NCBI RefSeq assembly: GCF_030362935.1
Contig: NZ_JAUCDY010000001.1
Span: 346,002 to 410,001 of the forward strand
Origin: Thiopseudomonas acetoxidans
GTDB taxonomy: Bacteria; Pseudomonadota; Gammaproteobacteria; Pseudomonadales; Pseudomonadaceae
Direction of reading: 5' to 3'
Length of the DNA stretch: 64,000 nucleotides
The position numbers and the translations under genes were made by a program. The notes below the pieces were generated by a model, which saw only the letters and a program-made list of their open reading frames with translations, had not been told where the DNA came from and ran no database searches. Positions 35,038-43,190 of the stretch are shown in pieces. How positions within the stretch are numbered: the stretch's first letter is position 1; every line of letters starts with the position of its first letter.

Positions 35038-35595
35038 TCAGTGATTCCGAATAAGCTGTAAAAACTCTTGTCGGGTGTTGCCTGAGCGGCGAAAGCTGCC
35101 GAGCATGGCGGAGGTGGTCATGACGGAGTTTTGCTTTTCTACGCCGCGCATCATCATGCACATGTGTTTAGCTTCGATAACCACGCCCACCCCTGCTGCT
35201 CCGGTTACGGATTGCACCGCTTCTGCCACTTGGCGGGTGAGGTTTTCTTGAATTTGCAGACGCCGGGCATACATATCTACGATGCGAGCTATCTTAGACA
35301 GGCCAAGAACTTTGCCAGTCGGTATATAGGCAACATGAGCCTTACCAATAAAAGGCAGCAAGTGGTGTTCGCATAGAGAATACAGCTCGATATCGCGCAC
35401 GATGACCATTTCTTCGCTGCTGGATTCAAACAGCGCATTGTTGACGATTTCGTCGAGACTTTTTTCATAGCCGTTACACAGGTATTGCATGGCCTTGGCC
35501 GCGCGCATAGGAGTGTCGCGTAAACCTTCACGCTCCGGATCTTCCCCTAGGCCGAGCAAGATTTGTTGATAGTGTTTTGCAAGATCGTTACACAC
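35038..35595 (-). CDS. folE: GTP cyclohydrolase I
   Basis: 185 residues starting at GTG 35595, preceded by AAGGAGA. Zinc and active-site motifs are present: LCEHHLLPFIGKAHVAYIPTG and the later AKHMCMMMRGVEKQNSVMTTSAMLG. It turns GTP into dihydroneopterin triphosphate and formate, the entry to folate and pterin synthesis. Located between folM and folX in one operon, so this copy probably serves tetrahydromonapterin synthesis; other folate genes are not in the window. Confidence 0.96.
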   Translation of the reverse strand: MCNDLAKHYQQILLGLGEDPEREGLRDTPMRAAKAMQYLCNGYEKSLDEIVNNALFESSSEEMVIVRDIELYSLCEHHLLPFIGKAHVAYIPTGKVLGLSKIARIVDMYARRLQIQENLTRQVAEAVQSVTGAAGVGVVIEAKHMCMMMRGVEKQNSVMTTSAMLGSFRRSGNTRQEFLQLIRNH

Positions 35596-35609
35596 AGAGT
35601 GTCTCCTTG

Positions 35610-36317
35610 TTATAGCAGGTGGCGACCGCCGTTTAGGGTTAAGGTCGTGCCGGTAGTATAGGGGCAGTCAAGTAAGTATTTTATTGTTTGGTAGACCACA
35701 TTGGGGCCGGGAATGGTTTGCATGACAGATTTGTTTTTTGCCTGTTGTAAATACGGCTCAGCATCGCTGGGGTGCTGCATGATCAATGCGGGGGCGATAG
35801 TATTTACTTTAATCTTTGGTGCAAAGCGTGCGGCAAAGGAAAGGGTCATATTGTCCATTCCTGCTTTAGTGGCGCTGTAAGCGATACGCTTGCTGCTGCC
35901 TCTGCGGGTTACATCGTCGCTGATGTGAATAATGTCGGCGATAGGGCTTTGTTCTAACAACGGCGCACAAGCGAGATTAATCATGTAAGGCGCAAGCATG
36001 TGGACATGGAATAATTGGCTAAGCGGTTGCGACGCAGAAGGATGGTTGTCAGCTTGCCACATCGAGGCGTTATGAATAATAGCGCGCAGATTAGAGGTAT
36101 GACGCTTTATTTGTTCAATAAATACAAGAATGCTTGCTTCGCAGGAAAAATCTGCTTGGATGCAGGTTACACCCAGTTGGGTCAGCTGTTCTAGCTGTTC
36201 GTGTTCACTGCGGTAACTGATAATGACTGAGTAACCGTCGGCGACCAAACGCTTGGCGCAATGAAGGCCAATACGTTGTGCGGCGCCTGTGATGAGAATA
36301 GGGGCGGCTTGTTGCAT
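35610..36317 (-). CDS. folM: Dihydromonapterin reductase FolM (short-chain dehydrogenase)
   Basis: 235 residues from ATG 36317 (MQQAAPILITGAAQRIG); a TTG three codons earlier is possible. Classical SDR landmarks: ITGAAQRIGLHCA (nucleotide binding), IIHNASMW, and YSATKAGMDNM with the catalytic Tyr and Lys. The family match to FolM comes from the GAAQRIGLHCAKRL and LNGGRHLL ends. It reduces dihydromonapterin with NADPH. First gene of the folM-folE-folX-hopJ operon. Confidence 0.9.
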   Translation of the reverse strand: MQQAAPILITGAAQRIGLHCAKRLVADGYSVIISYRSEHEQLEQLTQLGVTCIQADFSCEASILVFIEQIKRHTSNLRAIIHNASMWQADNHPSASQPLSQLFHVHMLAPYMINLACAPLLEQSPIADIIHISDDVTRRGSSKRIAYSATKAGMDNMTLSFAARFAPKIKVNTIAPALIMQHPSDAEPYLQQAKNKSVMQTIPGPNVVYQTIKYLLDCPYTTGTTLTLNGGRHLL

Positions 36318-36468
36318 AATACTCAAAACCTATAATGGGTTAAGCAGTCTGCCATACTTGGTCGACTATTTGTATGTGGCGCTGCTGTTTAACCAGCTAC
36401 GCAGGCATGCAGTAAAGAAACTTAAAGTTATTTTGTCAAATACAGAATAAGTAAAGAGAGGGAAGACA

Positions 36469-36933
36469 GTGAAGTTAGTCGTTATTTCAGGAACCGTTTT
36501 TGGTACCTCAGAAGAGGTGGCTTATCACGCAGTGGAGCTGCTGCTTAAAGCAGGAATCGAGGTGGAGTATAAGCAACAATGGCAGTTGGATGAGTTGGTA
36601 GCAGCGGATCCACAGGCTTTGCTGTTTATCAGTTCAACCACAGGTATGGGCGAGATGCCGCCGGCATTACAGCTTTTGACTGTTCAGTTAGAAGATCGCT
36701 TGCCGAGCTGGGCAGGTCGTCCTGCAGGTATTATTGCTTTGGGTGATTCCAGTTATGGTGAAACCTTTTGTGCTGCAGGTGAGCAATTGCATGAGCTGTG
36801 TGGGCTTTTAGGCTTGGTTGAACTGCAGGAGATGTTACGTTTGGATGCCAGTGAAACTGTAACCCAAGCGCAGGACTCCGAGCCTTGGGTTGAACGTTTT
36901 GCTGCTGAGCTAACTGCTTGGGAATCGGTGTGA
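36469..36933 (+). CDS. mioC: Flavodoxin, MioC-like
   Basis: 154 residues from GTG 36469 behind a GAGAGGGAAG stretch. The FMN phosphate-binding loop SGTVFGTSEEVA and the isoalloxazine loops SSTTGMGEMP and GDSSYGETFCAAG define a short-chain flavodoxin. MioC of E. coli supports biotin synthase; the role in this organism is not set by the sequence. It overlaps the start of rluE by four bases in a GTGTGA arrangement. Confidence 0.85.
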   Translation: MKLVVISGTVFGTSEEVAYHAVELLLKAGIEVEYKQQWQLDELVAADPQALLFISSTTGMGEMPPALQLLTVQLEDRLPSWAGRPAGIIALGDSSYGETFCAAGEQLHELCGLLGLVELQEMLRLDASETVTQAQDSEPWVERFAAELTAWESV

Positions 36934-37547
36934 AGGATAGATGCAATAGAAAAGCTGTGGTCGGCGCTGGTAAAGCAAAACGAAGGTTAACGCGCCAAGA
37001 AGCTGCTGTATTGATAGCGTTTAATAAACCCTATGGTGTGTTGACACAATTTACGGATGAGCAAGGGCGACCAACGCTAAAGGATTTTATTGATGTGGCT
37101 AATGTGTATCCAGCAGGACGACTGGATCGTGACAGTGAAGGATTGCTGTTGCTGACCAATGACGGTGCATTACAAGCGCGTATCGCCGAGCCCAAATACA
37201 AACTCAGTAAAACCTATTGGGTGCAAGTGGAAGGTGTGCCGCAACCGGAACAGCTAGCGCAGCTGGCGGCCGGTGTTGAGCTAAAAGATGGACTGACCCT
37301 ACCTGCTCAAGTGCGTTTAATAGATGAGCCTGATTTATGGCCGCGCAATCCGCCGGTACGTTTTCGTCAGAGTATTCCAACGCACTGGCTGGAGCTAACT
37401 ATTTGTGAAGGCAAAAACCGTCAGGTTAGACGAATGACCGCAGCGGTAGGGCTGCCTACCTTGCGTTTGGTAAGGGTGCGAATTGGACAGTGGTCATTGG
37501 CGGGTTTAGCGTTGGGGCAGTGGCGGCATGAATCTGTGAGTCGCTAG
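36930..37547 (+). CDS. rluE: 23S rRNA pseudouridine(2457) synthase RluE
   Basis: About 205 residues from GTG 36930 overlapping the mioC stop; a TTG at 36918 is also in frame. RsuA/RluB/E/F family motifs are AGRLDRDSEGLLLLTNDG with the catalytic Asp, LSKTYWVQVEG, and KNRQVRRMTAAVG. There is no N-terminal S4 domain, which fits RluE rather than RluB or RluF. Isomerises U2457 in the peptidyl transferase region. Ends three bases before the converging DUF2788 gene. Confidence 0.9.
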   Translation: MKDRCNRKAVVGAGKAKRRLTRQEAAVLIAFNKPYGVLTQFTDEQGRPTLKDFIDVANVYPAGRLDRDSEGLLLLTNDGALQARIAEPKYKLSKTYWVQVEGVPQPEQLAQLAAGVELKDGLTLPAQVRLIDEPDLWPRNPPVRFRQSIPTHWLELTICEGKNRQVRRMTAAVGLPTLRLVRVRIGQWSLAGLALGQWRHESVSR

Positions 37548-37550
37548 GTT

Positions 37551-37751
37551 TTACAGATCCAATACGGCCATCAGTACGGTTTTAATAATAAAACCAAGTA
37601 CACCTAGGCCGAGGGCGAAAAATAATACCGCGGTGCCAAAACGACCGGCTTTAGATTTCTTTGCCAAATCCCAAACAATAAACGCCATAAATAAAATCAA
37701 CCCAGAGACTAAAAACGTCACCATGAGTTCTTCAAATACCTCGGTTTCCAT
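37551..37751 (-). CDS. DUF2788 family small membrane protein
   Basis: 66 residues with two membrane helices (LMVTFLVSGLILFMAFIVW and GTAVLFFALGLGVLGFIIKTVL) joined by a basic KKSKAGRFG loop. The pattern of the start METEVFEELM and the loop match the DUF2788 family known from Pseudomonas. Function unknown. By the positive-inside rule the loop faces the cytoplasm. Confidence 0.8.
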   Translation of the reverse strand: METEVFEELMVTFLVSGLILFMAFIVWDLAKKSKAGRFGTAVLFFALGLGVLGFIIKTVLMAVLDL

Positions 37752-37911
37752 TAGAATTACTCGCTCTTTTGTCGGAAAAAATAAGAGAGAAAAAGTTGAG
37801 CAGCCAGCCTACTGCTAGCCCTTCAAACCGTTAAGTTAGAAATAAACCAGCCTACCGAACGAGGCAATAGGATTAAAGCTGCATATTTCGCTAATCCTGA
37901 TTGCGTAAAGT

Positions 37912-38394
37912 TTAAAAGTTTTTTAAGTGTTCGAGCGGTAGCTGGGTGGTGGATTGTATGTGATCTAGCACAAAGCTGGAACGTACACTGGTAACGCCTT
38001 CGATGCGCGTAAGTTTTTCCAGCAAGAATTTCTGGTAGTGGTCCATGTCGGGCACTATTACCTTGAGTTGGTAATCAGCTTCCATGCCCGTAATTAAGCT
38101 GCATTCGAGCACTTCGGGACATTGGCTAATTTTTTTTTGAAAGTTGGCAAAGCGTTCAGGCGTATGGCGATCCATGCCTATCAGTACATAGGCTGTTAGG
38201 GTGAGACCTAGTTTTTTGCGATCCAGAATAGCGACTTGGCGTTGAATGTAACCGCTTTCTTCCAGCTGTTTCACTCGTCTAGAGCAAGGGGAGGGAGATA
38301 AGCTAATAAGGTCGGCCAACTCTTGATTGGAGATGCTGGAATCCTTTTGTAGCGCAGCAAGGATGAGAATGTCGTATCTGTCTAGTTTTTCCAT
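37912..38394 (-). CDS. Lrp/AsnC family transcriptional regulator
   Basis: 160 residues: an N-terminal winged helix-turn-helix (LDRYDILILAALQ, SNQELADLISLSPSPCSRRVKQLEESGYI) and a C-terminal RAM ligand-binding domain (EVLECSLITGMEADYQLKVIVPD). These proteins form dimers and octamers and respond to amino acids. It is transcribed leftwards away from the candidate small RNA and the tesB-HAD-solute-binding operon. Target genes are not known; an adjacent amino-acid transporter would be the first guess, and the solute-binding gene nearby fits loosely. Confidence 0.92.
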   Translation of the reverse strand: MEKLDRYDILILAALQKDSSISNQELADLISLSPSPCSRRVKQLEESGYIQRQVAILDRKKLGLTLTAYVLIGMDRHTPERFANFQKKISQCPEVLECSLITGMEADYQLKVIVPDMDHYQKFLLEKLTRIEGVTSVRSSFVLDHIQSTTQLPLEHLKNF

Positions 38395-38425
38395 AATAAA
38401 TGCCGAGGACTGATGTGCTTGTGGG

Positions 38426-38457
38426 ATTATATTGCGTTATTTGTTGTGTTTGTGCAA
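38426..38457 (-). promoter_or_regulatory. Possible sigma70 promoter of the Lrp-type gene
   Basis: On the minus strand TATAAT (38431 to 38426) is preceded by TTGCAC (38457 to 38452), spacer 20 bases, longer than optimal. The predicted start lies about 25 bases before the gene. Confidence 0.4.
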
Positions 38458-38519
38458 TTGGTTGTTGCTAAGGGTGTTTTTTTTGCACACTAAGCAATAA
38501 TTAACCTGTGCAATTAATC

Positions 38520-38708
38520 TATACTAGCCTCATGTTCAGGGCATGCTCAGCCAGATGAGAAATCCTTTACCGAGGGTTTAGACATTAAGCGGTTTACCCA
38601 ATCACTTAATTGGCGCGCAACAGCTTACCTAGCAGTTGTAGACAGGCAGCAACACACATTGTTTACCGCCGAACACAGATTAAAGGAGCCTTAAGGCTCC
38701 TTTTCTGT
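38520..38708 (+). ncRNA. Candidate small RNA between the Lrp-type and solute-binding genes
   Basis: The 296-base gap holds a -10 box TATACT (38520-38525) with a poor -35, then about 155 bases without a convincing open frame, then a perfect 22-base palindrome (38682-38703) ending in a T run to 38704. The body has local inverted repeats, for example CCAAT/ATTGG near 38600-38611. This is a promoter-body-terminator layout typical of small RNAs, with a predicted start near 38532. The terminator overlaps the last codon of the leftward solute-binding gene and could instead serve that gene. I do not recognise the RNA family. Confidence 0.4.
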
Positions 38709-39434
38709 TTCTAGGATGTGCAGCCCTGATTGGGCCAGGTGGGCGTCAATGGCTTGCATGATGCTGTGCGCGTGTGGGGTTTGTTTAGATAAAATAAAGC
38801 TTAAAGGGATTTTCTGCAGCACTATAAAAGGGAGTTGCAGGCTTTCAATGCCAAGAGCTTGTCGGGTGAAAGACATAGGTTCCTGGTAACTGAGCAAAAA
38901 GTCTCCGCGCTTTTTAAGTAGCATTGCAATGGCAGAGGTGTGTGATGAGGCTTGAATAACCTTGATGTTGAGATCTTTGTCGTTGAGCCAAGTATTCACT
39001 TTCCAGTAGCTAAAGCCTTTAATGGTAATGATTTTTTTATTCTTTAAGTCGTAAGGTAAGTTTGGTGTCACTTGTTCTAAAGGGTAGTAAAGAGCAAGGT
39101 TTATTTGCTCAATGCTGTAACGGCTTTCTAGTATGTGGTTTTTTAATTCGGATTTGCCCAGAGCGCCCATCCAAATATTGACTTTGCCACTGATAAGCTC
39201 CTTATATAAGCGAGCAGAAGGCAGGGCGCGAAACTTAACCCTGTAACCCAATTCTTCAAGCACTTGTTGCGCGTAATTGAGCGCAGTACCTTGGCTTTGG
39301 CCCTGCTCATCGACGTAAGTGATAGGTGGGAAATCATCAAATCCAATGATCAGCTCTTTAGGCTGTTGTGCGTGAGTTAAAGAGGTCAAACAACTGAAGA
39401 TCAGTGCAGCAGAGTACAAAAACACCTTCTTCAT
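38691..39434 (-). CDS. Periplasmic solute-binding protein, family 3 type
   Basis: 247 residues with a signal peptide (MKKVFLYSAALIFSCLTSLTHA) and the SBP family 3 layout: LIIGFDDFPPITYVDEQGQSQG at the start of the mature part and the central NIWMGALGKSELK. No permease or ATPase gene is next to it, which is common for Pseudomonas orphan proteins of this type that may act in sensing. The family usually binds amino acids; the Arg and Asp residues that grip the amino acid were not identified with confidence. Last gene after tesB and the HAD gene. Confidence 0.85.
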   Translation of the reverse strand: MKKVFLYSAALIFSCLTSLTHAQQPKELIIGFDDFPPITYVDEQGQSQGTALNYAQQVLEELGYRVKFRALPSARLYKELISGKVNIWMGALGKSELKNHILESRYSIEQINLALYYPLEQVTPNLPYDLKNKKIITIKGFSYWKVNTWLNDKDLNIKVIQASSHTSAIAMLLKKRGDFLLSYQEPMSFTRQALGIESLQLPFIVLQKIPLSFILSKQTPHAHSIMQAIDAHLAQSGLHILETEKEP

Positions 39435-39447
39435 TATTGAGCCTCTG

Positions 39448-40056
39448 TTATCCAGTGGGTTGTTTAACCTGCTTCAGCAACGCGAAGCAATCAGGCACGT
39501 ATAAGTCAGTGAGCTTAGGCCAAAGATTGGTTGGCGTGTTTACTAAAATGCTGCGTGCGCCTGCGTGTTTGGCGCTGGTTAAGTCGAAATGAAAGTCGCC
39601 AACCATAATAAGCTTACTGGGGCAGACCTGCCAGTTTCGTGCGATCTTTAGCATACCATCAGGGCTGGGCTTAGGTTGTGCCTGTTCGCGGCCATAAATA
39701 TTTTGTGGTTGAAAGAACGGCTTCAAACCAATGGCCTCCAGCGTCACTTCAACAAGGCTGTGTGCGTTGCGGGTTAATATAGCCAGTTGGCGGCCTTCCT
39801 GATGTAATTGGGTTACCAGTTCGTGTGCCCCTGGTGCCGGCTGCGAATTAGCAGCCAGTTCATGCTCGTGCTCTAGTAGCCATGCATGCTTAGCCTGTGC
39901 TTCAGCTGTGGGCAAGCTGGCTAGGTGTTCTAAGATATCGGCAGTCGGCGGGATGTCTAGCTGCTGGCGGATGTGTTCAAAGTCATGCACGGCAAGGGTC
40001 AGGGTGCCGTCCATATCAAATACCCAGTGTTGGCACTGTTGTAGAAAATCTTTCAT
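39448..40056 (-). CDS. HAD superfamily hydrolase (phosphoglycolate phosphatase-like)
   Basis: 202 residues with motif I DMDGTLT, motif II ILTRNA, a Lys in KPSPDG and motif IV GDFHFDLTSAKHAGA. The helical cap between motif I and II is of the C1 type. It should remove phosphate from a small substrate with Mg2+; which one is open. Sits three bases from tesB and 13 bases before the solute-binding gene in one leftward operon. Confidence 0.88.
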   Translation of the reverse strand: MKDFLQQCQHWVFDMDGTLTLAVHDFEHIRQQLDIPPTADILEHLASLPTAEAQAKHAWLLEHEHELAANSQPAPGAHELVTQLHQEGRQLAILTRNAHSLVEVTLEAIGLKPFFQPQNIYGREQAQPKPSPDGMLKIARNWQVCPSKLIMVGDFHFDLTSAKHAGARSILVNTPTNLWPKLTDLYVPDCFALLKQVKQPTG

Positions 40057-40059
40057 ATT

Positions 40060-40947
40060 TTACTCCGCACAGCTTTTGTTGAGCCAGTCGTTACGTACGC
40101 GAACAAGACCCTCTTGCGCAACCGAGGCTACCAGCTTGCCGTCACGGGTGAAAATACTGCCGCGTGAAAAGCCTCTAGCGCCTCCAGTCCAAGGACTGTC
40201 CGTTGAGTAGAGCAGCCAGTCATCGAGACGCACTTCTTCGTGAAACCAGATGGCGTGGTCGAGGCTGGCAACCTGCATTTGCGGCTGCCAAATCGATGCA
40301 CCGTGTGGCAGTAGCGAGGTAGTCAATAGACCAAAATCAGAAGCGTAAGCCAGCAGGTATTTGTGCAGCGCTGGGTCATCGGGCAATGCACCGTTGGCTT
40401 TAAACCAGACTTGCTTAATAGGGTCGCTTTTTTCTGGGTGCAACGGGTCAAGTACTTGAACTGCACGCGTTTCAATGGGCTTGTCGCGCAACATTTTGAT
40501 TTGCTTTTCTTCGCTCAGCGCCTGCGCTAACTGTGGTGCTAAGTCTTGCTCGGGAATGAGCTCTTCTGGGGGCGGGACATCAGGCATGCAGGTCTGGTGG
40601 CGGAAACCTTCTTCATGGATATGAAAAGATGCGCTGCAAGCGAAAATAGGCTGACCATTTTGAATGCCCATTACACGCCTTGTACTAAAGGTTGCGCCAT
40701 CGCGCACCCGTTCTACTTGGTAGACCACCGGTTTGTTTGGATCGCCGGCACGTAAAAAATAGCCATGTAATGAGTTGGCTTGCCGTGCTGAGTCGACTGT
40801 CTTACTGGCCGCCGAAAGGGCTTGACCTAAAACTTGGCCGCCAAATAACTGGCGAAAACCCAGATCTTGGCTAGCGCCGCGAAAGAGGTTTTCTTCGATG
40901 GTTTCCATATTTAGCAAACTGACTAAGGTATTGAGGATTGCATTCAT
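40060..40947 (-). CDS. tesB: Acyl-CoA thioesterase II
   Basis: 295 residues forming a double hotdog. The beginning ENLFRGASQDLGFRQLFGGQVLGQALSAA and the second half ASLDHAIWFHEEVRLDDWLLYSTDSPW, with the catalytic Asp, are those of TesB. It hydrolyses medium- and long-chain acyl-CoA to free acid and CoA in the cytoplasm. First gene of the operon with the HAD and solute-binding genes; ATG at 40947. Confidence 0.95.
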   Translation of the reverse strand: MNAILNTLVSLLNMETIEENLFRGASQDLGFRQLFGGQVLGQALSAASKTVDSARQANSLHGYFLRAGDPNKPVVYQVERVRDGATFSTRRVMGIQNGQPIFACSASFHIHEEGFRHQTCMPDVPPPEELIPEQDLAPQLAQALSEEKQIKMLRDKPIETRAVQVLDPLHPEKSDPIKQVWFKANGALPDDPALHKYLLAYASDFGLLTTSLLPHGASIWQPQMQVASLDHAIWFHEEVRLDDWLLYSTDSPWTGGARGFSRGSIFTRDGKLVASVAQEGLVRVRNDWLNKSCAE

Positions 40948-41104
40948 GCGATGGGCTCTCCGAGCGCAAAAAAACGTATTGTTGAGTCAGACACGGCATG
41001 CATGAAAAGCTGGGTAAAGTGAAATATTACTGAAGCCTTTATTAGGCTAGCTGGCGCAGGGTGCATGCGTGCTTGTTATTATAGGTATGTGTTATTGATA
41101 TAGG

Positions 41105-41133
41105 TTGCGCAAAAAGCAAAGGAATCGTACCCT
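41105..41133 (+). promoter_or_regulatory. Promoter of rnpB
   Basis: TTGCGC (41105-41110) and TACCCT (41128-41133) are 17 bases apart, and the start predicted from them, near 41140, coincides with the first base pairs of the RNase P RNA P1 helix. Confidence 0.55.
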
Positions 41134-41138
41134 TGCGC

Positions 41139-41496
41139 AGCAGAGTCAGTCAAACAGTCGCTGTTTCTTTATCTTTGATAAAGGAAGGGAGGAAAGTCCG
41201 GGCTCCATAGGGCAAAGCGCCAGGTAACACCTGGGAGACGCGAGTCTACGGAAAGTGCCACAGAAAATACCGCCTAAGCACGCAAGTGCCGGTAAGGGTG
41301 AAAAGGTGCGGTAAGAGCGCACCGCACGGCTGGTAACAGTCCGTGGCTAGGTAAACCCCGCTGGGAGCAAGACCAAATAGGAATCCATCGGCGTGGCCCG
41401 CGCTGGATTCGGGTAGGTTGCTTGAGGCAGTCGGTGACGGCTGTCCTAGAGGAATGACTGTTCACGACAGAACCCGGCTTATCGACTGACTCTGCT
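41139..41496 (+). ncRNA. rnpB: RNase P RNA, bacterial type A
   Basis: The ends pair as helix P1 (CAGAGTCAGTC near 41141 with GACTGACTCTG ending 41494). Conserved blocks are readable: GGAAGGGAGGAAAGTCCGGGCTCCATAGGGC (41184-41214, described here by landmarks GAGGAAAGTCCGGGCTCC), CACAGAAAATACCGCC, GGTAAGGGTGAAAAGGTG and the 3' ACAGAACCCGGCTTAT. It is the catalytic RNA that trims the 5' end of tRNA precursors with RnpA. Placed just upstream of mraZ as in Pseudomonas. A T-rich stretch follows the P1 helix. Confidence 0.95.
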
Positions 41497-41688
41497 TTCT
41501 TCTTTTCTTAACGTGAGTTGCCCTGACGTTTACGTTAAAAACGCCTCTCTTGATAATTCACTTTAACTTGCGATGCTAGCGTGTTGAGCTGCAATGGCTT
41601 GGCAAAATGAGAGCTGGTTCGCATTCAGTGACACATAAGCAAAAACTCCTAAGTTACCGCCAGTTAAGGGTTTTTCGCCTGTTTTAAC

Positions 41689-41718
41689 TTGACGCTCTAC
41701 CCTTTTGATTCATATAGT
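41689..41718 (+). promoter_or_regulatory. Promoter of the mra/dcw cluster
   Basis: TTGACG (41689-41694) and TATAGT (41713-41718), spacer 18 bases, five of six matches each. The start would fall at about 41725, right at the first MraZ repeat. It lies in the 294-base gap between rnpB and mraZ, which shows no other gene. Confidence 0.75.
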
Positions 41719-41725
41719 GTGCGGA

Positions 41726-41751
41726 AGTGGCGCAAAGTGGGAAAAAGTGGG
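41726..41751 (+). promoter_or_regulatory. MraZ operator: three AGTGG repeats in 10-base steps
   Basis: AGTGGC, AGTGGG and AGTGGG begin at 41726, 41736 and 41746, one DNA turn apart. MraZ is known to bind such short direct repeats downstream of its own promoter and to repress the cluster (established in E. coli and Mycoplasma). The position just after the predicted start fits autorepression. Confidence 0.8.
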
Positions 41752-41790
41752 TTTTTTCCAAATTCGCCAAACCTTCTAAGGGTAAAAACA

Positions 41791-42246
41791 GTGTTTCGAG
41801 GAACCAGCGCAATCAATTTAGACGCTAAAGGGCGCCTTGCGATGCCGAGTCGGTATCGTGAAGAGCTTGATGAGCGTAGTGAGGGTCAATTGGTGATAAC
41901 CATTGATCTCGCTGACCCTTGCCTGTGTATCTACCCTTTAAATGAGTGGGAACGAATCGAACAAGAATTGAGTCGTATGCCGTCGTTGCGCCCTGAAACT
42001 CGCCGTTTAAACCGTTTACTGATAGGTAGCGCGGTGGATTTAGACCTAGACAGCAACGGTCGTTTGTTAATACCAACGCGTTTGCGCGAACACGCCCAGC
42101 TGGAAAAACGGGTGATCCTAGTGGGTCAGCTGCATAAGTTTCAGCTTTGGGATGAAGACACATGGAATGAGTTGCTAGAAAGCGATTTGGCAGCTATTCA
42201 AGAGCCAGATTACTTACCTGATGACTTAATGAACTTGGTTTTGTAA
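41791..42246 (+). CDS. mraZ: Transcriptional regulator MraZ
   Basis: 151 residues from GTG 41791 (MFRGTSAINLDAKGRLAMPSRYRE), supported by AAGGG upstream; a longer frame reaching back to 41689 is rejected because it covers promoter and operator. Two AbrB-like SpoVT domains are seen, each with a D-x-x-G-R signature (LDAKGRLAMP and LDSNGRLLIP). It represses the mra promoter through the repeats at 41726-41751. First gene of the cluster, two bases before rsmH. Confidence 0.95.
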   Translation: MFRGTSAINLDAKGRLAMPSRYREELDERSEGQLVITIDLADPCLCIYPLNEWERIEQELSRMPSLRPETRRLNRLLIGSAVDLDLDSNGRLLIPTRLREHAQLEKRVILVGQLHKFQLWDEDTWNELLESDLAAIQEPDYLPDDLMNLVL

Positions 42247-42248
42247 TC

Positions 42249-43190
42249 ATGACGAGTCCATATAACCACATCACTGTACTGCTGAATGAGGCTGTTGCAG
42301 CACTTAATGTGCAGCCCAGCGGATGCTATGTGGATGGCACATTTGGTCGTGGTGGTCACAGCCGACTGATTCTACAAAAATTAGCGGAACAAGGCCGCTT
42401 GTTGGGCTTTGATAAGGATCCGCAAGCCATTGCTTCAGGTGTTGAGTTAGCGCAGCAGGATGCACGCTTTGCCATTGTGCAACGTAGTTTTGCACAGATG
42501 GATGATGAGCTGGCTGAGCGCGGGTTGAAAGGTCAGGTTGATGGCGTTTTGCTGGACTTGGGTGTCTCTTCACCGCAGCTGGACGATGCTGAGCGTGGAT
42601 TTAGCTTTAACCAAGACGGTCCTTTAGATATGCGCATGGACCCCAGTCAGGGCATGAGCGCAGCCCAATGGATTGCAGCGGCGAGCGTAGAGGACATTGC
42701 GCGGGTTTTTAGAGAGTACGGCGAAGAGCGCTTTGCCAAACGTATGGCTAGCGCGGTAGTTAAACGTCGTGAAGAAAAACCCTTTACCCACACTGCAGAT
42801 TTAGCAGAAGTACTTAGCGTAGCCAATCCCGCATGGGAAAAAGGTAAGCATCCAGCAACGCGTACTTTTCAGGCGTTGCGTATTCAGGTTAATAACGAGC
42901 TAGGTGATTTGGAGCAGGGGCTGCAAGCGGCCGTGGATAGTTTGGCGATAGGTGGACGCTTAGTTGTCATTAGCTTTCATTCCTTAGAAGACCGTATTGT
43001 TAAAAATTTTATGCGTCGCTTAGTTAAAGGCGAGCCCGATAACTTGCCCAGACACCTGCCTGTGATGCCGGAAAAGTTTGAACCACAATTAAAATTGTTG
43101 GGTAAACCAAGCTATGCCAGCGAAGCAGAGATTCGCGCAAACCCAAGGTCACGCAGTGCGGTCATGCGTGTGGCGGAGAAATTACGATGA
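42249..43190 (+). CDS. rsmH: 16S rRNA (cytosine(1402)-N4)-methyltransferase RsmH
   Basis: 313 residues. Motifs HITVLLNEAV, VDGTFGRGGHS (S-adenosylmethionine binding), GVLLDLGVSSPQLD and HPATRTFQALRIQVNNEL are diagnostic. It acts on the N4 position of C1402, the same nucleotide whose ribose RsmI (33469-34338) methylates, so both modifiers of this base are encoded in the window. Its stop overlaps the ftsL start (ATGA). Confidence 0.97.
   Translation: MTSPYNHITVLLNEAVAALNVQPSGCYVDGTFGRGGHSRLILQKLAEQGRLLGFDKDPQAIASGVELAQQDARFAIVQRSFAQMDDELAERGLKGQVDGVLLDLGVSSPQLDDAERGFSFNQDGPLDMRMDPSQGMSAAQWIAAASVEDIARVFREYGEERFAKRMASAVVKRREEKPFTHTADLAEVLSVANPAWEKGKHPATRTFQALRIQVNNELGDLEQGLQAAVDSLAIGGRLVVISFHSLEDRIVKNFMRRLVKGEPDNLPRHLPVMPEKFEPQLKLLGKPSYASEAEIRANPRSRSAVMRVAEKLR

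Noticed and set aside
41689..41790. N-terminal extension of mraZ
   Set aside because: It would translate the promoter and MraZ boxes; the conserved start is the GTG at 41791.
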